Origin: Austropuccinia psidii
Taxonomy: Eukaryota; Basidiomycota; Pucciniomycetes; Pucciniales; Sphaerophragmiaceae
Direction of reading: 5' to 3'
DNA length: 64,000 bases
Assembly (NCBI GenBank): GCA_023105745.1
Contig: JALGQZ010000004.1
Coordinates: forward strand, 39,570,437-39,634,436
A program made the position numbers and the translations under genes. The notes below the pieces were generated by a model, which was not told where the DNA came from, ran no database searches, and worked only from the letters and a program-made list of their open reading frames with translations. Of the stretch, positions 1-12,779 are shown in pieces; positions within the stretch are counted from its first letter, which is position 1; each line of letters opens with the position of its first letter.

Positions 1-730
1 AACTAAATCTAAGTACCTCTAGGAGGTACTCTTACTAATTTATTATTATCATTATTATTATTTTAGTTTTTTTTAAAATTCTTCTCAAAAATAAAAAAAC
101 CAAAAAAAGGTAAGTTTTTTTTTCTTATTTTTACTTTCTTTCTACTCTTATTATTATTATTTTCAATTCATTTGAGAAAACAAAAAAAATTGAGTTTTTT
201 TCTTCTTCTTTTTTGCTCATTCTCACTCTTAGTACCTCTAGGAGGTACTTATATTAATTAATTTTCATTTTTTTAGGTTTTTATTATTTTATTTGAAAAA
301 AAAAAAAAAAAAAGTGAGTTTTTTTATTCTTTTTTATTTCTCTAACTTTAAGTACCTCTAGGATGTAATTTTATTAATTAATTATTATTTTTTTAGTTTA
401 TTTTTTAATTTCTTTGAAAAAAAAAAGCAAGTTTTTTTCCCTTTTTGCTTACTATCACTCTCAGTACCTCTAGGAGGTTATCTTATCAACTTACTGATTT
501 TTTTAAAGTTTTTGATTATTTTCTTCAAAAAAAACCAAGTTATTTTTTTTAATTTCTTTCAAAAACATTGAAAAAAAGTGAGTTTTTTTTTTGAATTTGC
601 TTGATCTCACTCTCAGTACCTCTAGGAGGTACTTTAATTAATTTATCATTATTATTTTCTTAAAAAAGGAAGTTTTATTTATCTTATTTTCTCTTTATCC
701 CACTATTAGTACCTCTAGGAGGTATTTTAT
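1..730. repeat. Tandem repeat array with hairpin core
   Basis: Six copies of a core, AGTACCTCTAGGAGGTACT or a close variant, lie at 12-30, 231-249, 351-369, 463-481, 615-633 and 708-726. The core has two perfect 8-base arms (AGTACCTC and GAGGTACT) around TAG. Between cores there is a repeating AT-rich spacer: TTAATTAATT, a T-run, an A-run, GTGAGTTTTTTT and TCTCACTCTC. Core spacing is 219, 120, 112, 152 and 93 bases, so the basic unit is about 110-120 bases; the first gap probably lost a core. The copies at 351 and 463 have degraded right arms. The array probably continues left of the window. Confidence 0.85.
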
Positions 731-1429
731 TATTTCCTTGAGAAAAACAGAACAGTTTACTAAAGTAAGAAAAACAAAAAAAAAGTTTCTGAGGCTATTG
801 AAAGAAAAGGAAAATTTCAAGGAAAGTTGAATCATTTTAAAATTCTCATTTAGAGAAATTAGAATTAAAAATTAAGAGTACTATATATCTATTAGTGGAC
901 TTATAAGATCTGTGACTGTATAATATACTGAATAGGTTCAGCTTATATGTGTTATACACCATAGAATAAAATATATCCAATATTTAATTATAATTTTCTT
1001 TAATTATATGAAGCTGATTTATTTTATTAAATACCTTTCTTAGACAATAATGAGAATCTCATACCATCAACCTCAAAATTACCCCATAATTCAGATAAAA
1101 ATGCTGATAATTCTTCTGAATAATCTGATGTTCCCTTCACAAAAGCTGAAAGAAGAAATTTTAAAAAAAGAAACTTATTAATCCAGAAATAAAAAATCTT
1201 GGAATTCCAAGGGAATTTTCATTTTTGAAGAATTATGATTGATATCACACCATTTACTCTAAGTCTACCCTTATCTTTTCAATAAGTAGAACTTTAATTT
1301 ACATGATAGATTTCTTACCATTTTCTCAAATTACTCCAGAAGAAAAAATTTAATGGAATCATCTTTCACGCACATTATTCCTAGAGAAAAAGTACTTACA
1401 GCCAGTAAAAATCAATAAGAAGATACTCT
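731..1429. other. AT-rich stretch, nothing recognised
   Basis: No open frame, RNA or repeat end was recognised. It separates the tandem repeat from an oxygenase relic and is probably decayed transposon sequence. Confidence 0.5.
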
Positions 1430-2060
1430 AAGGTGAAATATGGCCTCTTAGATCGTGAAAATCAATGACAAAGAATGAAAGAATTGTATTTTATGGATCA
1501 AAAAAAATATTAAAGACTGGAATGATCAGGCACCAATGCTAGTAAGGGTAGGAATTCACTTTTTGAATAAATTTCAACATAAATCCTCTGAACCTTTCAA
1601 TGAAGCACAACAAAATCTTTTAAATAATGGATGTCAATATTTTTAAAATACTGCTTGTGAATATGTAACTACTCAATAATTTGCATCATCTTTAAAATTT
1701 ACCAAAAATGAATTTTCCACTAAACCACATAAAGAATTAGATGCTTCAGCAGTAGAAGCTGGATTCTGGATTCAAGTGAATAAAATAAATGGATCACTCA
1801 ATAAGTATTAAACTGAGAAAGTTTTTAATTGGTGTTTTATATTTCCTGAAAATAACTTTGAAGTTGATTTTTCTAAAACTAATTTAATATGTCAAAGCAT
1901 TTGGAGGGCCAAGTATTTTATTCATTATACTGAAAGCTCTATATTTACTAGTACTGATACACAATTGGGACTTTCTGTTTAGGTTTCCAAAAGATTAGCA
2001 GGTTTTTATACTTCCAATGATATAAAATCCAATAATTTCTTTCAGATTAACTAGTTTTAT
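1430..2060 (+). pseudogene. Relic of Tet/JBP-like 2OG-Fe(II) oxygenase
   Basis: One forward frame from about 1515 reads as protein for roughly 170 codons, interrupted by several TAA/TAG codons. Its order of motifs matches the Tet/JBP-like dioxygenases common in rust genomes as I remember them. There is a metal-site region around His 1728-1730 (STKPHKELDAS), a WIQVNK strand, an FIHYTES segment as distal histidine, and VSKRLAG as the 2-oxoglutarate arginine region. Intact relatives are predicted to oxidise 5-methylcytosine in DNA. The expected HxD reads H-K-E here, and the stops rule out a working gene. The family name is from memory, with moderate confidence. Confidence 0.55.
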
Positions 2061-2399
2061 TATAGTAGCATTTGAGATATTAATCCCCACTCATAGCTAT
2101 TAAAACCTTGATATAATGAATTAATTAACACTAATGAATTTTGAAACTTATGTAAAATATGAAGTTAAAAAACCCCTTGTATTACAAAAAAGCATCTCAT
2201 GTTTTCAATTTTCATTGAATCCTGGAACACAAAATAAGTGATTCACATATTTTTCATTTTTCAGTTAAAAAGTGGAAAAAATGTTGCACTATTGTATCAA
2301 TAACACAACAGATTTCTGGTTAATTTCATAATGGAATCCAGCTCTGTTTATTACCAATTTAATTTTAACATTGAAATTGTAAGCTAATGGTTTTTGATA

Positions 2400-3470
2400 A
2401 TGTTTAGAATTTGATTGAAGACTCAGCTTGCGCTCTTCAAAATAACTCTATGTTTTCAATTTGTTTTCCTCAAAATTAAATTTCTTCTCCTTTTTTCCCT
2501 TTCAAATTTTATCTTTTTTTTTCTTTTTGGATTTCAGCTCTCTCAATTTGCCTAATTTCAACCTCCTTCTCCTCTTTCCACTCCATCTTCTCCCAATCTC
2601 ACTTGCATTCCCTTCTATTTAAAATAACAATATTAGATAAGCTGTATTTACAGATATTGAAAGTATAGCTAGTCTGAATTAGATACATATACATATTAAT
2701 ACATGGAGTGATTTCAATTTTTTTTGATAAACCACTCTTAGTATTCAGATTAGTTGATGATTAATTATTGATAGTACTTTTAGAGAGAGTGGAAAAGAAA
2801 GGCTTCAAAGATTGTTCCACTATTCCTTCCTCATTAAAAACATCATCAGTAATATTAATAATAACATTTTTATCCATATGTGAAGTTATTGAATGGGTAC
2901 ACTTATTGCCTCTATTTGTCTGAATTCCAAAAATATTAGAAAAATATGAGAAATAATTGAAAAGAGGAATACAATACAGAATTTCTTTGTTCTTAATTCT
3001 AGTCTACAGAATGATAAGCATATATTTCATTTTTTTCATTATAGTTTGGGCTTGATTGGCAGATATGTGCATCTTGTAGCTGATAATCTACCAATTAATT
3101 TGAGTCTTTCCTGGAAATATGAAGGAGATATCACATACTTAATCACTATCCAAAGATTTAAAAATTTAAATTTAATAATTAACATTTATATTTGGCAGAT
3201 TACATCTTGCTATTTGAGTTATATTTGGATTGCTACCAAAAGGCTCATTCATTTTTTAATAGAATGAGCAAAGATTTTACAGCTTTTGAGCCCTTCTATG
3301 AATACCCCTTTTGTTTTCATCATCAGTAACTCCTTCCCCAGGGGAGCTTTCAGAATTCTTTTCTCAAATATATTTCTTTTTATAATTGATCCATAACTCT
3401 CACATATCTTTTGGTGTAAGTTTTAATAAAATTTTGAATCTCTTGTTTAATTCATTTGCCATCATGTCAG
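2400..3470 (-). pseudogene. Decayed transposon protein, possibly Harbinger accessory ORF
   Basis: On the minus strand around 2500-2610 a frame reads as a Glu/Lys-rich coiled coil (WEKMEWKEEKEVEIRQIERA) before a TAA. Around 3290-3470 another piece reads NELNKRFKILLKLTPKDM and, in another frame, NSESSPGEGVTDDENKRG. The charged coiled-coil ending resembles the accessory protein of the Harbinger element at 20.3 kb, but stops and frameshifts are everywhere. It could belong to another transposon. Confidence 0.3.
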
Positions 3471-3689
3471 CCTGTTACTAAAATCCAGAGCACAAGCATG
3501 ACAGGCAAAATACCATAAGCCAATGGTAGAGTAAAATACCACCAAAACATACCAAAAAGGTATCAAAAGAAAGAGGAAACTCATGTATTTACAAATATAA
3601 AAGTCCCATAATAATACAAAAAAGAATAATAAATATATTCAGGCTCAAAGCAGTTGCTTAACATAAAACTTACTTTTCACCTCTAATAT

Positions 3690-4560
3690 AAAATCCAGAG
3701 AAGGAAGCTGAACCCCCCAAAATGGGGGTTCAAATTGAATATCTCAGTTGGGGCTATCCAATGGTACTAGCCAAACTGAGCTAGCATAACAACTTCAGAA
3801 GTTATGGCCAAATTAAAGCCAAATAAGGGTGAATGAAATATTCACCTCCCATCTAGCTTCTACAGATCTAGTGTGGGATACCTGAAGTGGGGTCTTTTGG
3901 AAAGAGCAAAATTAGGGCTATACAATGATGCCATTTATTTACTCATAATGCATATAGAACTAAAGTTATGGAGTAAACAAGTTCCACACAGGATTTGAGA
4001 AACATCCATATTTGGATAATAGGAATTGAACATGGTATAAACTTGCCATATCTAATGCTACCTATACCAAAATGAGTTAAAATTGTGAATATCCCATCCA
4101 AGGATACACAATGAACCAAATTTGGGCTCAATATCTTGAAAAATGACAACTTTATAGCAGTTTTGAGGTTCAAATCCCACAGTTGGGCCAATACACCTTT
4201 ACAGAGGGATACTTTCCCATATCTTTGAATATGAAGTTTCAAATAGATGTAGGAGCCTGTTTATTCTTCAATACCTTATGGTTTGATCAATACTGGGGTC
4301 CCATACAGGTTCTGTACAGAATTCTACATGTCATACATGTCAGAAGAGGGCTTTGTGGTCCCCAGATGAAAATTTTAACCCTGTATTGGTGAAAACTGCC
4401 CAGATATGGTTTCAAAGCCACCTCTGAGCCTAATAAAGTCTATATGGGCTTTTTAAGAACCATAATCCAGTCATTGGAAGTGAAAATACTTCACTTCCTC
4501 CATGTGAACTGGTCCAGAGGACCTTTTAACACATTTTCAGGGTAAAAAAGGGACATTTCT
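3690..4560. repeat. GC-richer unassigned repeat-like block
   Basis: This block has clearly higher GC than its flanks and includes a perfect 8-base hairpin (GAACCCCC at 3710-3717, GGGGGTTC at 3724-3731). Short open frames exist on both strands, but none resembles a protein family. It is probably a non-coding transposon fragment. Confidence 0.3.
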
Positions 4561-5540
4561 TTGACAAAAGAGGAATCCCCATCCTTCTCTTACATTCCTA
4601 CATAGTACAAATTTGAAAAACAGCTATACTATTATAAATAATCAGATTATCCTCTAGTCATAATATTGTACTACTTCATTATAGTTAATCAACTGATAAC
4701 CAGTTCATCCTGGGCTTTTAGTAGTGCTAACAACCACTATATTCCATAGTAAAGCCTTTAAAAACTCTATAAACTCTATTTTTATTATATTTTAACATGT
4801 CAAAGTCATAGTTAAAGCTGTAAGTACATTTATTATAAGTTTATCATAGAATAAGCCTGACACATCAATTGAAATCAAATTTGAAGTGCCAAAACAGGCC
4901 TCAAAATTATTCTTTACTTTAAGCCAACTTATTATAACAAAATAATTAGAATTTTTTAAATTTAATGAGGATCTCAGATCAGCCTTAGATACATTTTCAA
5001 ATGAAGGTTGTTTTTGTGGAACTGGCTTGCAATCTCAATGAATAATATCAATATGAAAGATAACTGAGAGGTTATATATTTTATTCACTTCAATTGTAAT
5101 TAATTCTAAGGATGAGAATTCCTGATTTTGGGGTTAGGTTTTTAAAACCAAAATTGCTTGTCTAAAAAATATCAAGATGTAATTTATATGAAAACTCATG
5201 TGTTAAAAGTTCAATTTTGCATGTGATTCAACTCCACAAATTTCATATATATGAATGTGTTTTTAGCTCAAGATCCCACATTTAATTAACTCTTTATCTT
5301 TTAGCTCTGAGGGGGGCTATTAGGATTATTTCCTAATATATAATTATGAAATAAACCTATTAAAAACATGATATTATTTTTCACAGGTAGTTAATAGTAT
5401 CAATCCCTCAAAAGAATTTTGTTTTTAATCTTTAGTAAACCAATAAATCTTTTTACTAACTTCTGTAATTAAAAAGCTCTTCCTTGTTTCTTGGGTTGAA
5501 GCCCCGTAATAAATAATTATAGTTTCAAAATCATTTACCA
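4561..5540. other. AT-rich stretch, nothing recognised
   Basis: No gene, RNA or repeat end recognised. It could hold the unrecognisable second half of the Harbinger relic that ends at 6533. Confidence 0.4.
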
Positions 5541-5547
5541 AGACTAC

Positions 5548-6533
5548 TTAGTACATTAACCTTGAAACTGAATGGGCCTTCTCATTCAGGTGGCCCCATG
5601 TTTTCCAATATGGTGTCAAGAAGCCTTTGCTGAGTGGGTACCCATAATCAGCCAAGTAATAAAAATGAGGTGGAACATGAAATTTCTGTTCCAAAGCATG
5701 TGTCATAAATTTTGATTCATTAATACTCATTTCCAATCCTACTCACATTCAAGATATTTAAATGTCAAAATTGACTGAAATAATACCCTTACAGCTGGTC
5801 CAAGGGCCTTTTTGATGAAATGGTACCTTTTCATGTAGAAAAATTCCATACACTCCTCTGATGCATCATCATAACTGAAAATATTTTGGATTACTAGCTA
5901 TCTCCTTTGGGATAACCACATGTGATGGTTTCTGGACATATTAAAGGAAAATGGTACAGAGGGAATTAATTATGCTGTGAAAGTATCTGTAGATGATATC
6001 TTGACCATATTGGAAGTTTTCCCCTATTTTTCTAATTGAATTCCAAATTTCTATTTTATACAAGAGCTGAATTACCTTCTCTTGCACACTGATGAACTTT
6101 ATGTCTGTCATAAGCCCATGGTGGATCAAATAATTTACAAGGGATACAAAAAAACTCTTGAAGTCTTTTTTCCGGACCTTCCAATAAGTCTTTTGTATAT
6201 TTTTAACCGCAAAGGAAGCCTATATGGAAACATTTTCATTTTTGAAGTTAAACTAATATTAGATAGTTAATTAACAATTACAATAATAAGATTTGAATCT
6301 TTGGTGTTTAGATAAGGGGATTTAAATTTTGATGTAAAAAATTTGATAGAAAGTTGGGAGAATGATTTTAATAAATTTTAGAAAAAAAATGAAATCTGGA
6401 ATAAAATCAGTTCTATTTGAATAAGATCATTTGTTCAAATCATTTATAAAATCATTCTAAACGAAGAAAGAAGAAATTATTAATTAAATACAAAATAAAG
6501 GTACTTTTCTCTTTGGGGTTTTAGAACAGGCCC
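5548..6533 (-). pseudogene. Plant-type PIF/Harbinger transposase relic
   Basis: The minus-strand segment 5548-5736 reads YYLADYGYPLSKGFLTPY, matching the second catalytic-Asp block of DDE_Tnp_4 transposases (usual form near VDAGYP-GFL-PY). The surrounding frame is broken. At 6522-6533 the sequence AGAACAGGCCC followed by TAA matches the right terminus and target duplication of the related element at 40771-43498 in this window, so 6533 is a likely element end. The opposite end was not found. Confidence 0.55.
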
Positions 6534-6536
6534 TAA

Positions 6537-8800
6537 ATATCTATTATAATTAAATAATTTTTGTTTGGTTTTTGTTTTTTGCCAATTTTTCGAAATTAGT
6601 TTTTTTTTCTGTTTTGAATTTGAATTTTGATAAATTTTTTAAAATATTTTCATTTTTTTTTCTTATTTTTTATATTCAATTTGATTAAATTATAAAATTA
6701 TTATTAATTTAATCAATTTTTTGAGATTGAAATTTTACTATGATGATATTAAAAATGAATAATAATAATAAATTATTAATTGAACATAAAGATATTATAC
6801 AAAGATGACAAAATAGTCTTTCTTTTTTTAAAAAAATCAAATGTTTAGAATAAAAGTTATATTAAATTAGAAATATACACAAATATAGAAGAAAATTTGT
6901 TATATTCCTCCTTTAATTTGTCAATATATCAGACTTGAAAAAATAATAATCATATATATATATTAAATCTTAAATATAAGGGAAGAAAAATATAACAATA
7001 TTAATAAATAGATCAAGATTTTAAAAATATAAATCATGAAAAATAATTGACAAGATAACAATTCAAATTAGTGACAAAGGAATTTGAAAAAAGGTAAAAT
7101 TTTTATTAAAAAGAAATAAAGATAAAGGTAAAAAATGAAGAAATTTTACAGTAGCCTATATTTATTTATTCTTTATCATGAATGATATTAAGTAAAGAAA
7201 TAAAGATAATTCATAACTTTTAGAACAATTACACCAAAAAAAAGGGATTAAAATAATTCATCAAAAAGGAAATTTGAATAAAATTAATTAAAAGAGAATA
7301 ATTAACTTGTTAAAAATACAAATAATTGAAATCTAAAAATAAATAAATTAAACTTAAAAAATAAATTAAAATTCATTAATTAATTAAGGTTTTGATAAAA
7401 TTGAGAAAAACAATAATACAAATCATAATTTATAGTTAAAGAATAAATATAAATTTAATTTGATTCAATTAAAATTCAAAAAAAATTAGTGTTAAAAGAT
7501 ATGACCCTTTAAATTTGCTTCAAAGTAATAATAATTAATGATTATAAATTAATATATTATCAGTTGATAAGTTTATATTTTTCAAAAAATATATAATTAA
7601 TATTATAAATGAAAACCGTATATATTCATTTATTTCATTTAATTGATAAAATAAAATTTCTCAATTAATAAAAATATTTCATAAATGATAATTTGAAGTT
7701 TTAATCCTTCTTCAAATCAAAAAAGTATAAATTCTTAATTAACATGAACCTAAGTACTAAATCCAAGTATATAAATATAAAAAGAAAATTCCAATTAGAA
7801 ACATTATATAAAAAACTTTTTTAGTAGATTTAAAAATGAATAAATTCTCATTCCATTCAAATATATTTAAAAATAATATCTAAAATATAAAATTAATTTA
7901 TAAAAATTTTCAATCTTCTAATTGTAAAATTATTTTAATTTAAAGTTGCAACTTTTATTTTTCTACTAATTAAAAAAATTAAAGATAATAAAATTTTAAA
8001 TATGATTATAGAAAAAATATTAAATATTTGAATTAATTTTAGTTTATTGATTTAATAAAAATTAAAAATATTTTTTTTTATATAATTAGAAAATTTTCAA
8101 AAAAAATGTGGGAGTTTCAAAGTCATTTAATCTACTCTAAAAATAACACATAGTATGGCTTCAAAATTCAATGGCAAGAATCCAATCTTTTAATCTTTAA
8201 GGTGAATGAAACTATAACTGAATCAGTCTCCTTTTATTTCAAAAAATTCCATTTCTCTGGTATTTCATCAACTAAACCTAACCCAAATTATATTTTACTA
8301 TAGATTAATGATTAACAGGTATATTATTCATCCTTTCCACAATCAATTTTCAAAAATTCCTTCAAAAATAATGCCTTGATCCAAATAAAAGCCCACCAAG
8401 TAAAATATATAGATTTCTTCTGGCCTCCTTCATACATCAGGTCCTTTAATAAATTCAGATTACTTAATAATAGCTAATTGGATTTAAATAAAATGGAATT
8501 TTGGGTCATGTTTTAGTACTATAATTATTATGAGAATGAAATGGAAACCATTTATTTAAGTAATATTCTCTTTTCATAAATTGATGAACTAATGAGATTT
8601 TCTTTCCATTTCAAAGAGTAATAATAGCTTTGAGTAACATCATGTTCTAAATCCTTTGCTTAATAATGATTATGAAGGTCTTAAAAATGACATCCTCAAT
8701 GATGAACTTGTATGTATGCTTAGATATTATCCTTTTGAATTCAATTATTGATTATATCTTTTTTCTCAAGCCAAGTACGTTTAAGAAAGATTTGACATAA
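6537..8800. other. Very AT-rich desert
   Basis: A/T homopolymers and AT dinucleotide-rich sequence with no protein-like frame of note. Around 8130-8760 base composition is a little higher, but I recognise nothing. Confidence 0.5.
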
Positions 8801-8989
8801 AAAAAGGAATAAAGCACTTAAACCCAACCTAAATGAAAATAGTGGTTACAGGAAGAAAGCAATTTATTTTTTTGTATCATGTTATGAAAGTTTTCTGGAA
8901 TATTTCCAGAATCCTTTGTATTATGAATATCAATATTCTATTAAATTTCACTTATTAAATATGGTTATTATGCAAGGAGGCAAACTATA

Positions 8990-9251
8990 GTACAAATTTT
9001 GAGCGAGAAAAAGAGAAAAGAGAAATGGCTTGAGTATAAGGAAAAGAATTTTGAAAGTCAATAATTTTAAAAGGTGAAAGTTATAAAAAATGGATGTGGA
9101 TGAGAAACAACACAAAATAAAACATCAAGTCAAAAAAGAAAAATGGAATGATAAATTGGATTTTAGGGAGAAGAAATTCCAGATGGCTCTCACCTAATCA
9201 AGGCCCATCTCAGAGATGGAGAATATTCTGGAATTAGTAGATAACAGTTAA
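8990..9251 (+). pseudogene. C-terminal relic of Harbinger accessory protein
   Basis: Broken frames read EWLEYKEKNFESQ and then, after frame changes, KKFQMALT and ISEMENILELVDNS before TAA at about 9249. The shape (charged coiled coil, a short leucine-rich tail, then stop) parallels the end of the accessory ORF of the 20.3 kb Harbinger element. It faces the minus-strand transposase relic at 12.8-13.3 kb, as expected for convergent genes of one old element. Weak evidence. Confidence 0.35.
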
Positions 9252-11030
9252 TAAATTATCACAATTTTGTACATATAAAGGGATTAATGTTCTTTGCTGA
9301 TTCACAATTACATCTACATAATTATTTTAAGGTGGAATTGTCATATTAATTGAGTCTGATGAGATGCTAGCTGAGATATTTTGTTTAGATAAATTATGTA
9401 AGCCCGTGGAGCTTATTCAGGCTTTTTTGGGCATAATTTTAATGGAATGGAGCTTTCACTTTTTCCTAAAAACATTGATTTCAAATACAAAATTTGAAGG
9501 AATTTTGAGATTTTTCCACTTTATTTAAGAGTTCCTTTATATTTATTACTTGCATTGTTCATTTTAGAGTGTGGTTTGTAACTTCCTTTTTGGGTTGTTA
9601 TTCATTTGATATATAACTCATATGCGCTTTTTTTGAATTATTAAAAAAAATCATTTCTCTTTTTTGGAATTTTCCACTGGTCTTGAAAATGGGTATTTTT
9701 GTGTTCAAATGATAATATATCATATTTTCAATGTATTTTCTCTTTTTTTTGTTTTTTATTTAGTTTCATTAGTAGCTCTGAAGGGGAGAATTTGAATCCG
9801 TATTGGAATAGTGTTTATTTCTCATTTTAAATACATTTTCAATTTCTCTTAAAGGTTTCTATTTTGATTTTAATTTTTGATATATTTTTAATGGACTTTT
9901 TCATGTGTGTTGATTGGAGTTCACTTTGTGTGTTTTAGATTTATACATTATCATTCAAAATATTTTTTAGTAAGTTTTTTTAATGTTTTAAATTTATTTG
10001 AATTTTTGGAAGCTGTATTACTGAATTTTCAATTAAAGGATTCCTTTTTTTTCAATTGAAATGATTTTTGAATTATTTTTTATTTTTCAAAATTGAAATT
10101 TTTAATTTTGAATAATTTTTTTTTCATTCCTGATTTTCATTTTTTAAATAAATCTAATCCATCTCAAACTCAAAAATTGTTTCTTCCACTTTTTTCAAAT
10201 AATTGTTCAAATTGGTATCACGGTTTTCTGCTTATAAATTCTTATCAAGCTCAATACTTACCATTTTCTTTAATCTTATTCAACTATTTAGGAATCATAA
10301 ATTTTAAACTAAGAAATATTTATTATTAATTTAATTGGTTATCTTGCTCATAATTGACATTTTTGTTCAATATTAAGCTTTTGTAAGTTTTTAAATTTAT
10401 TCCTATATCATTAAAAATCAATCAAAATAATCAACAACAGGTCCTACGTCCCCCCATCACCCATCCAGACCAGCTTAAAAATGGCCCTCACCTTAAATAC
10501 CAAATGGAACTGAAAAGAATTAGAAATTAAATTGGATAAAAAATTCAATTTTTTTGACTACTTCCTACCTGAACCACTAATAAACACACCTCACCTCAAG
10601 GTTTAAAAAACAATTTCAAAAGGGCTTTTGGACTTTTATGCAGCCATTCTACCAATCCTTAAACCACATAAATACTTTTTTTTCAATCCAAGAAACAATT
10701 AAAAACTTGTTTTTGGAATTTTATGGACCATAAACAGAAATCCTTTCATTACTTCAGCTGATATATATTTTTTTTATTCTTATTATTTTTTAATTAGCAT
10801 TTTTATGTTGAATGTTAAGGAAAAACATATTTTTTTAAAAAAATCCTTATACCTTCATATAATATGCTGATAATTTTTTTGATTTTTTTTGATTCTTTTA
10901 ATTTCATATTAGCCCTTATTAATGACTTATACTAACTATCTTATTTTTATTCCTTTTATTTATTTTTTTATAGGAGTGAAATAATAATAAGGGTCTTATT
11001 TTTGAAATTTTATTCTCATCATTAAAAATT
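9252..11030. other. AT-rich stretch, nothing recognised
   Basis: T-rich sequence with short open frames only (the longest, about 10093-10329 on plus, is low-complexity). Nothing recognised. Confidence 0.45.
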
Positions 11031-11042
11031 ATATCCTATTTA

Positions 11043-11225
11043 AGAGCTAAGAAATTCCCATCTTCTATCTATTATTTTAAAAATCATTCTAATGATTTTA
11101 TGCTTAAGACTTTACCAGATTTAGAAACTTTTCAGAATGATTTGAAAAATTATGATGATGTTATGGCTAGGACTGAACCAAATATAGAATATCATGAAGA
11201 GAATAACATAAATATAAATAATTAA
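11043..11225 (+). pseudogene. 60-codon open relic, family unknown
   Basis: A stop-free frame ending in TAA at 11223-11225 reads RAKKFPSSIYYFKNHSN and later LKTLPDLETFQNDL, with a protein-like mix unlike the homopolymer flanks. It has no ATG in a convincing place. It may be part of the transposon that carried the oxygenase relic downstream. Family not recognised. Confidence 0.3.
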
Positions 11226-11779
11226 TTAAATTCCTACTTGATTCCAAAGGCTCCATATTAATTATAATGAAAAACTCACCCCACAAATTGGACATTAAAA
11301 TAGAGCCTATAGGAAGCTTTCAGAAATCTCAATTTATAAGAAATACAATAATTCAGCTTGGTTAATACTCCCATAAATTAACACATCTTCACACCCTCAT
11401 TTCCTCATTAAAAAAACCAAGACCCCTTACTTATCAGTGGTGATTTACCAAATTACACCATTTAAAGATGCTACTCAAACCTTCCAGGCCTTGAAGTAAC
11501 TTAATTCAAAATTAACTAAGTTATTTAATCAAACTAAATATATTGAGACCAATAAGAATATTTGAGATGGAGTAATTTAAGGCATTTATTTTTTCCCAGG
11601 TTCTGATTCTGGTAAATATGAAGGTAAGAAATATACTTTTATATCTTTGTAAATAATCACTTATTATCTTATACTTAATATGTGTATACTCATTTAAACC
11701 TGGATTAACATATGAAGAAATCAAAAATGATAACCTCCAATATTAAAAACTTCAAAGTTATTATGTTTTAATTTATTGT

Positions 11780-12190
11780 TGAATAATTAATTTATCTACA
11801 ATAACTTCCAATAAGAATAAGGACCTAATGGATTCTGCTCAACTTCCAAGCTTCATAAATTTTGAATAGTCTTTTAATACTATGAAGAAAGAATGAAAAT
11901 TATTTCAAAATTTAATTTTCACCAAAGATAAATTTTTCAATAAACCACATCAATATTCAAATTATTGAAACTCATGAATTTATGGTATTTTTTCTTTCAT
12001 TTCCAAAACTGACTTTCAGAAAATCACCACCAGATAAATTCCATCTGAACAAGGATTTTAATTCCCCAAATTGAAGATTAGAGTCAAGTTTTCAAATAAA
12101 CACAGAACAATGAAAATAATCTGTAATAATTCATGAATTCTTAATCACACTTCTAAACCAAATCAATAGATTATTAATGATAAATAAATC
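11780..12190 (+). pseudogene. Second Tet/JBP-like oxygenase relic
   Basis: From 11831 one forward frame reads DSAQLPSFINFE, then LIFTKDKFFNKPHQYSN (His at 11948-11950), then IYGIFSFISKTDFQKIT, IPSEQGF and ILNHTSKPNQ as the distal His region, with six or so TAA/TGA/TAG codons scattered through it. The order matches a Tet-like 2OG-Fe(II) oxygenase subgroup seen in rusts (from memory). The HxD aspartate position is Tyr (KPHQY), and the gene is dead. It is only distantly similar to the relic at 1.5 kb, so the two are separate lineages. Confidence 0.55.
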
Positions 12191-12779
12191 ACTAATTTTG
12201 GCTTCTCATTCCAAATTAACAGGAAATTATTGAGTATAGGGTAAAGATTTTTGAAAATTACTCATATTAATATTAAATAAAAAATTTATTTCCATTAAGA
12301 GAAAAATTATAATAATAAAAATAGAGCTAAAAAGGTAAAATTTTAAATATTTTGATGTTTAATTTTGTAATTTGAAATGTAATGGAAGTCATAATACTTG
12401 AAACTTCTCACATAAGTAATTGATAAATATTTAATTTGATTAATGATCACATTTCCATTCCAAATGGATATAATTAATCTTTTCACACATATTTATAAGA
12501 TATTATGCATTGTTTACTTCATTCAAAATTTTCACTTGTGCTGAGTCATTATCTTCATACAAATCAAACCATTAATCTAAAATTTGTGCTAAAAGGTTGT
12601 TTAAAGTTACACAAAAAACCACCCAACTAACAGGATAATTTATTTCTTTATCATCCCTTATTTTATTATGAATTTCACTTGAAGAAAACTACCTTCCCTT
12701 CAAAATATCTATTGAATTCTTTATTCTTACACTTTATTTTTCTAGACAATAATTGAATTACCTATTGTCTTCATACAGT
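12190..12779. other. AT-rich stretch, nothing recognised
   Basis: No gene or repeat end recognised between the oxygenase relic and the Harbinger relic. Confidence 0.4.

Noticed and set aside
1..730. CRISPR-like array (regular short palindromic repeats)
   Set aside because: The spacers are themselves repeated and AT-rich, the spacing is irregular, and the genome is eukaryotic with introns; it is a minisatellite.
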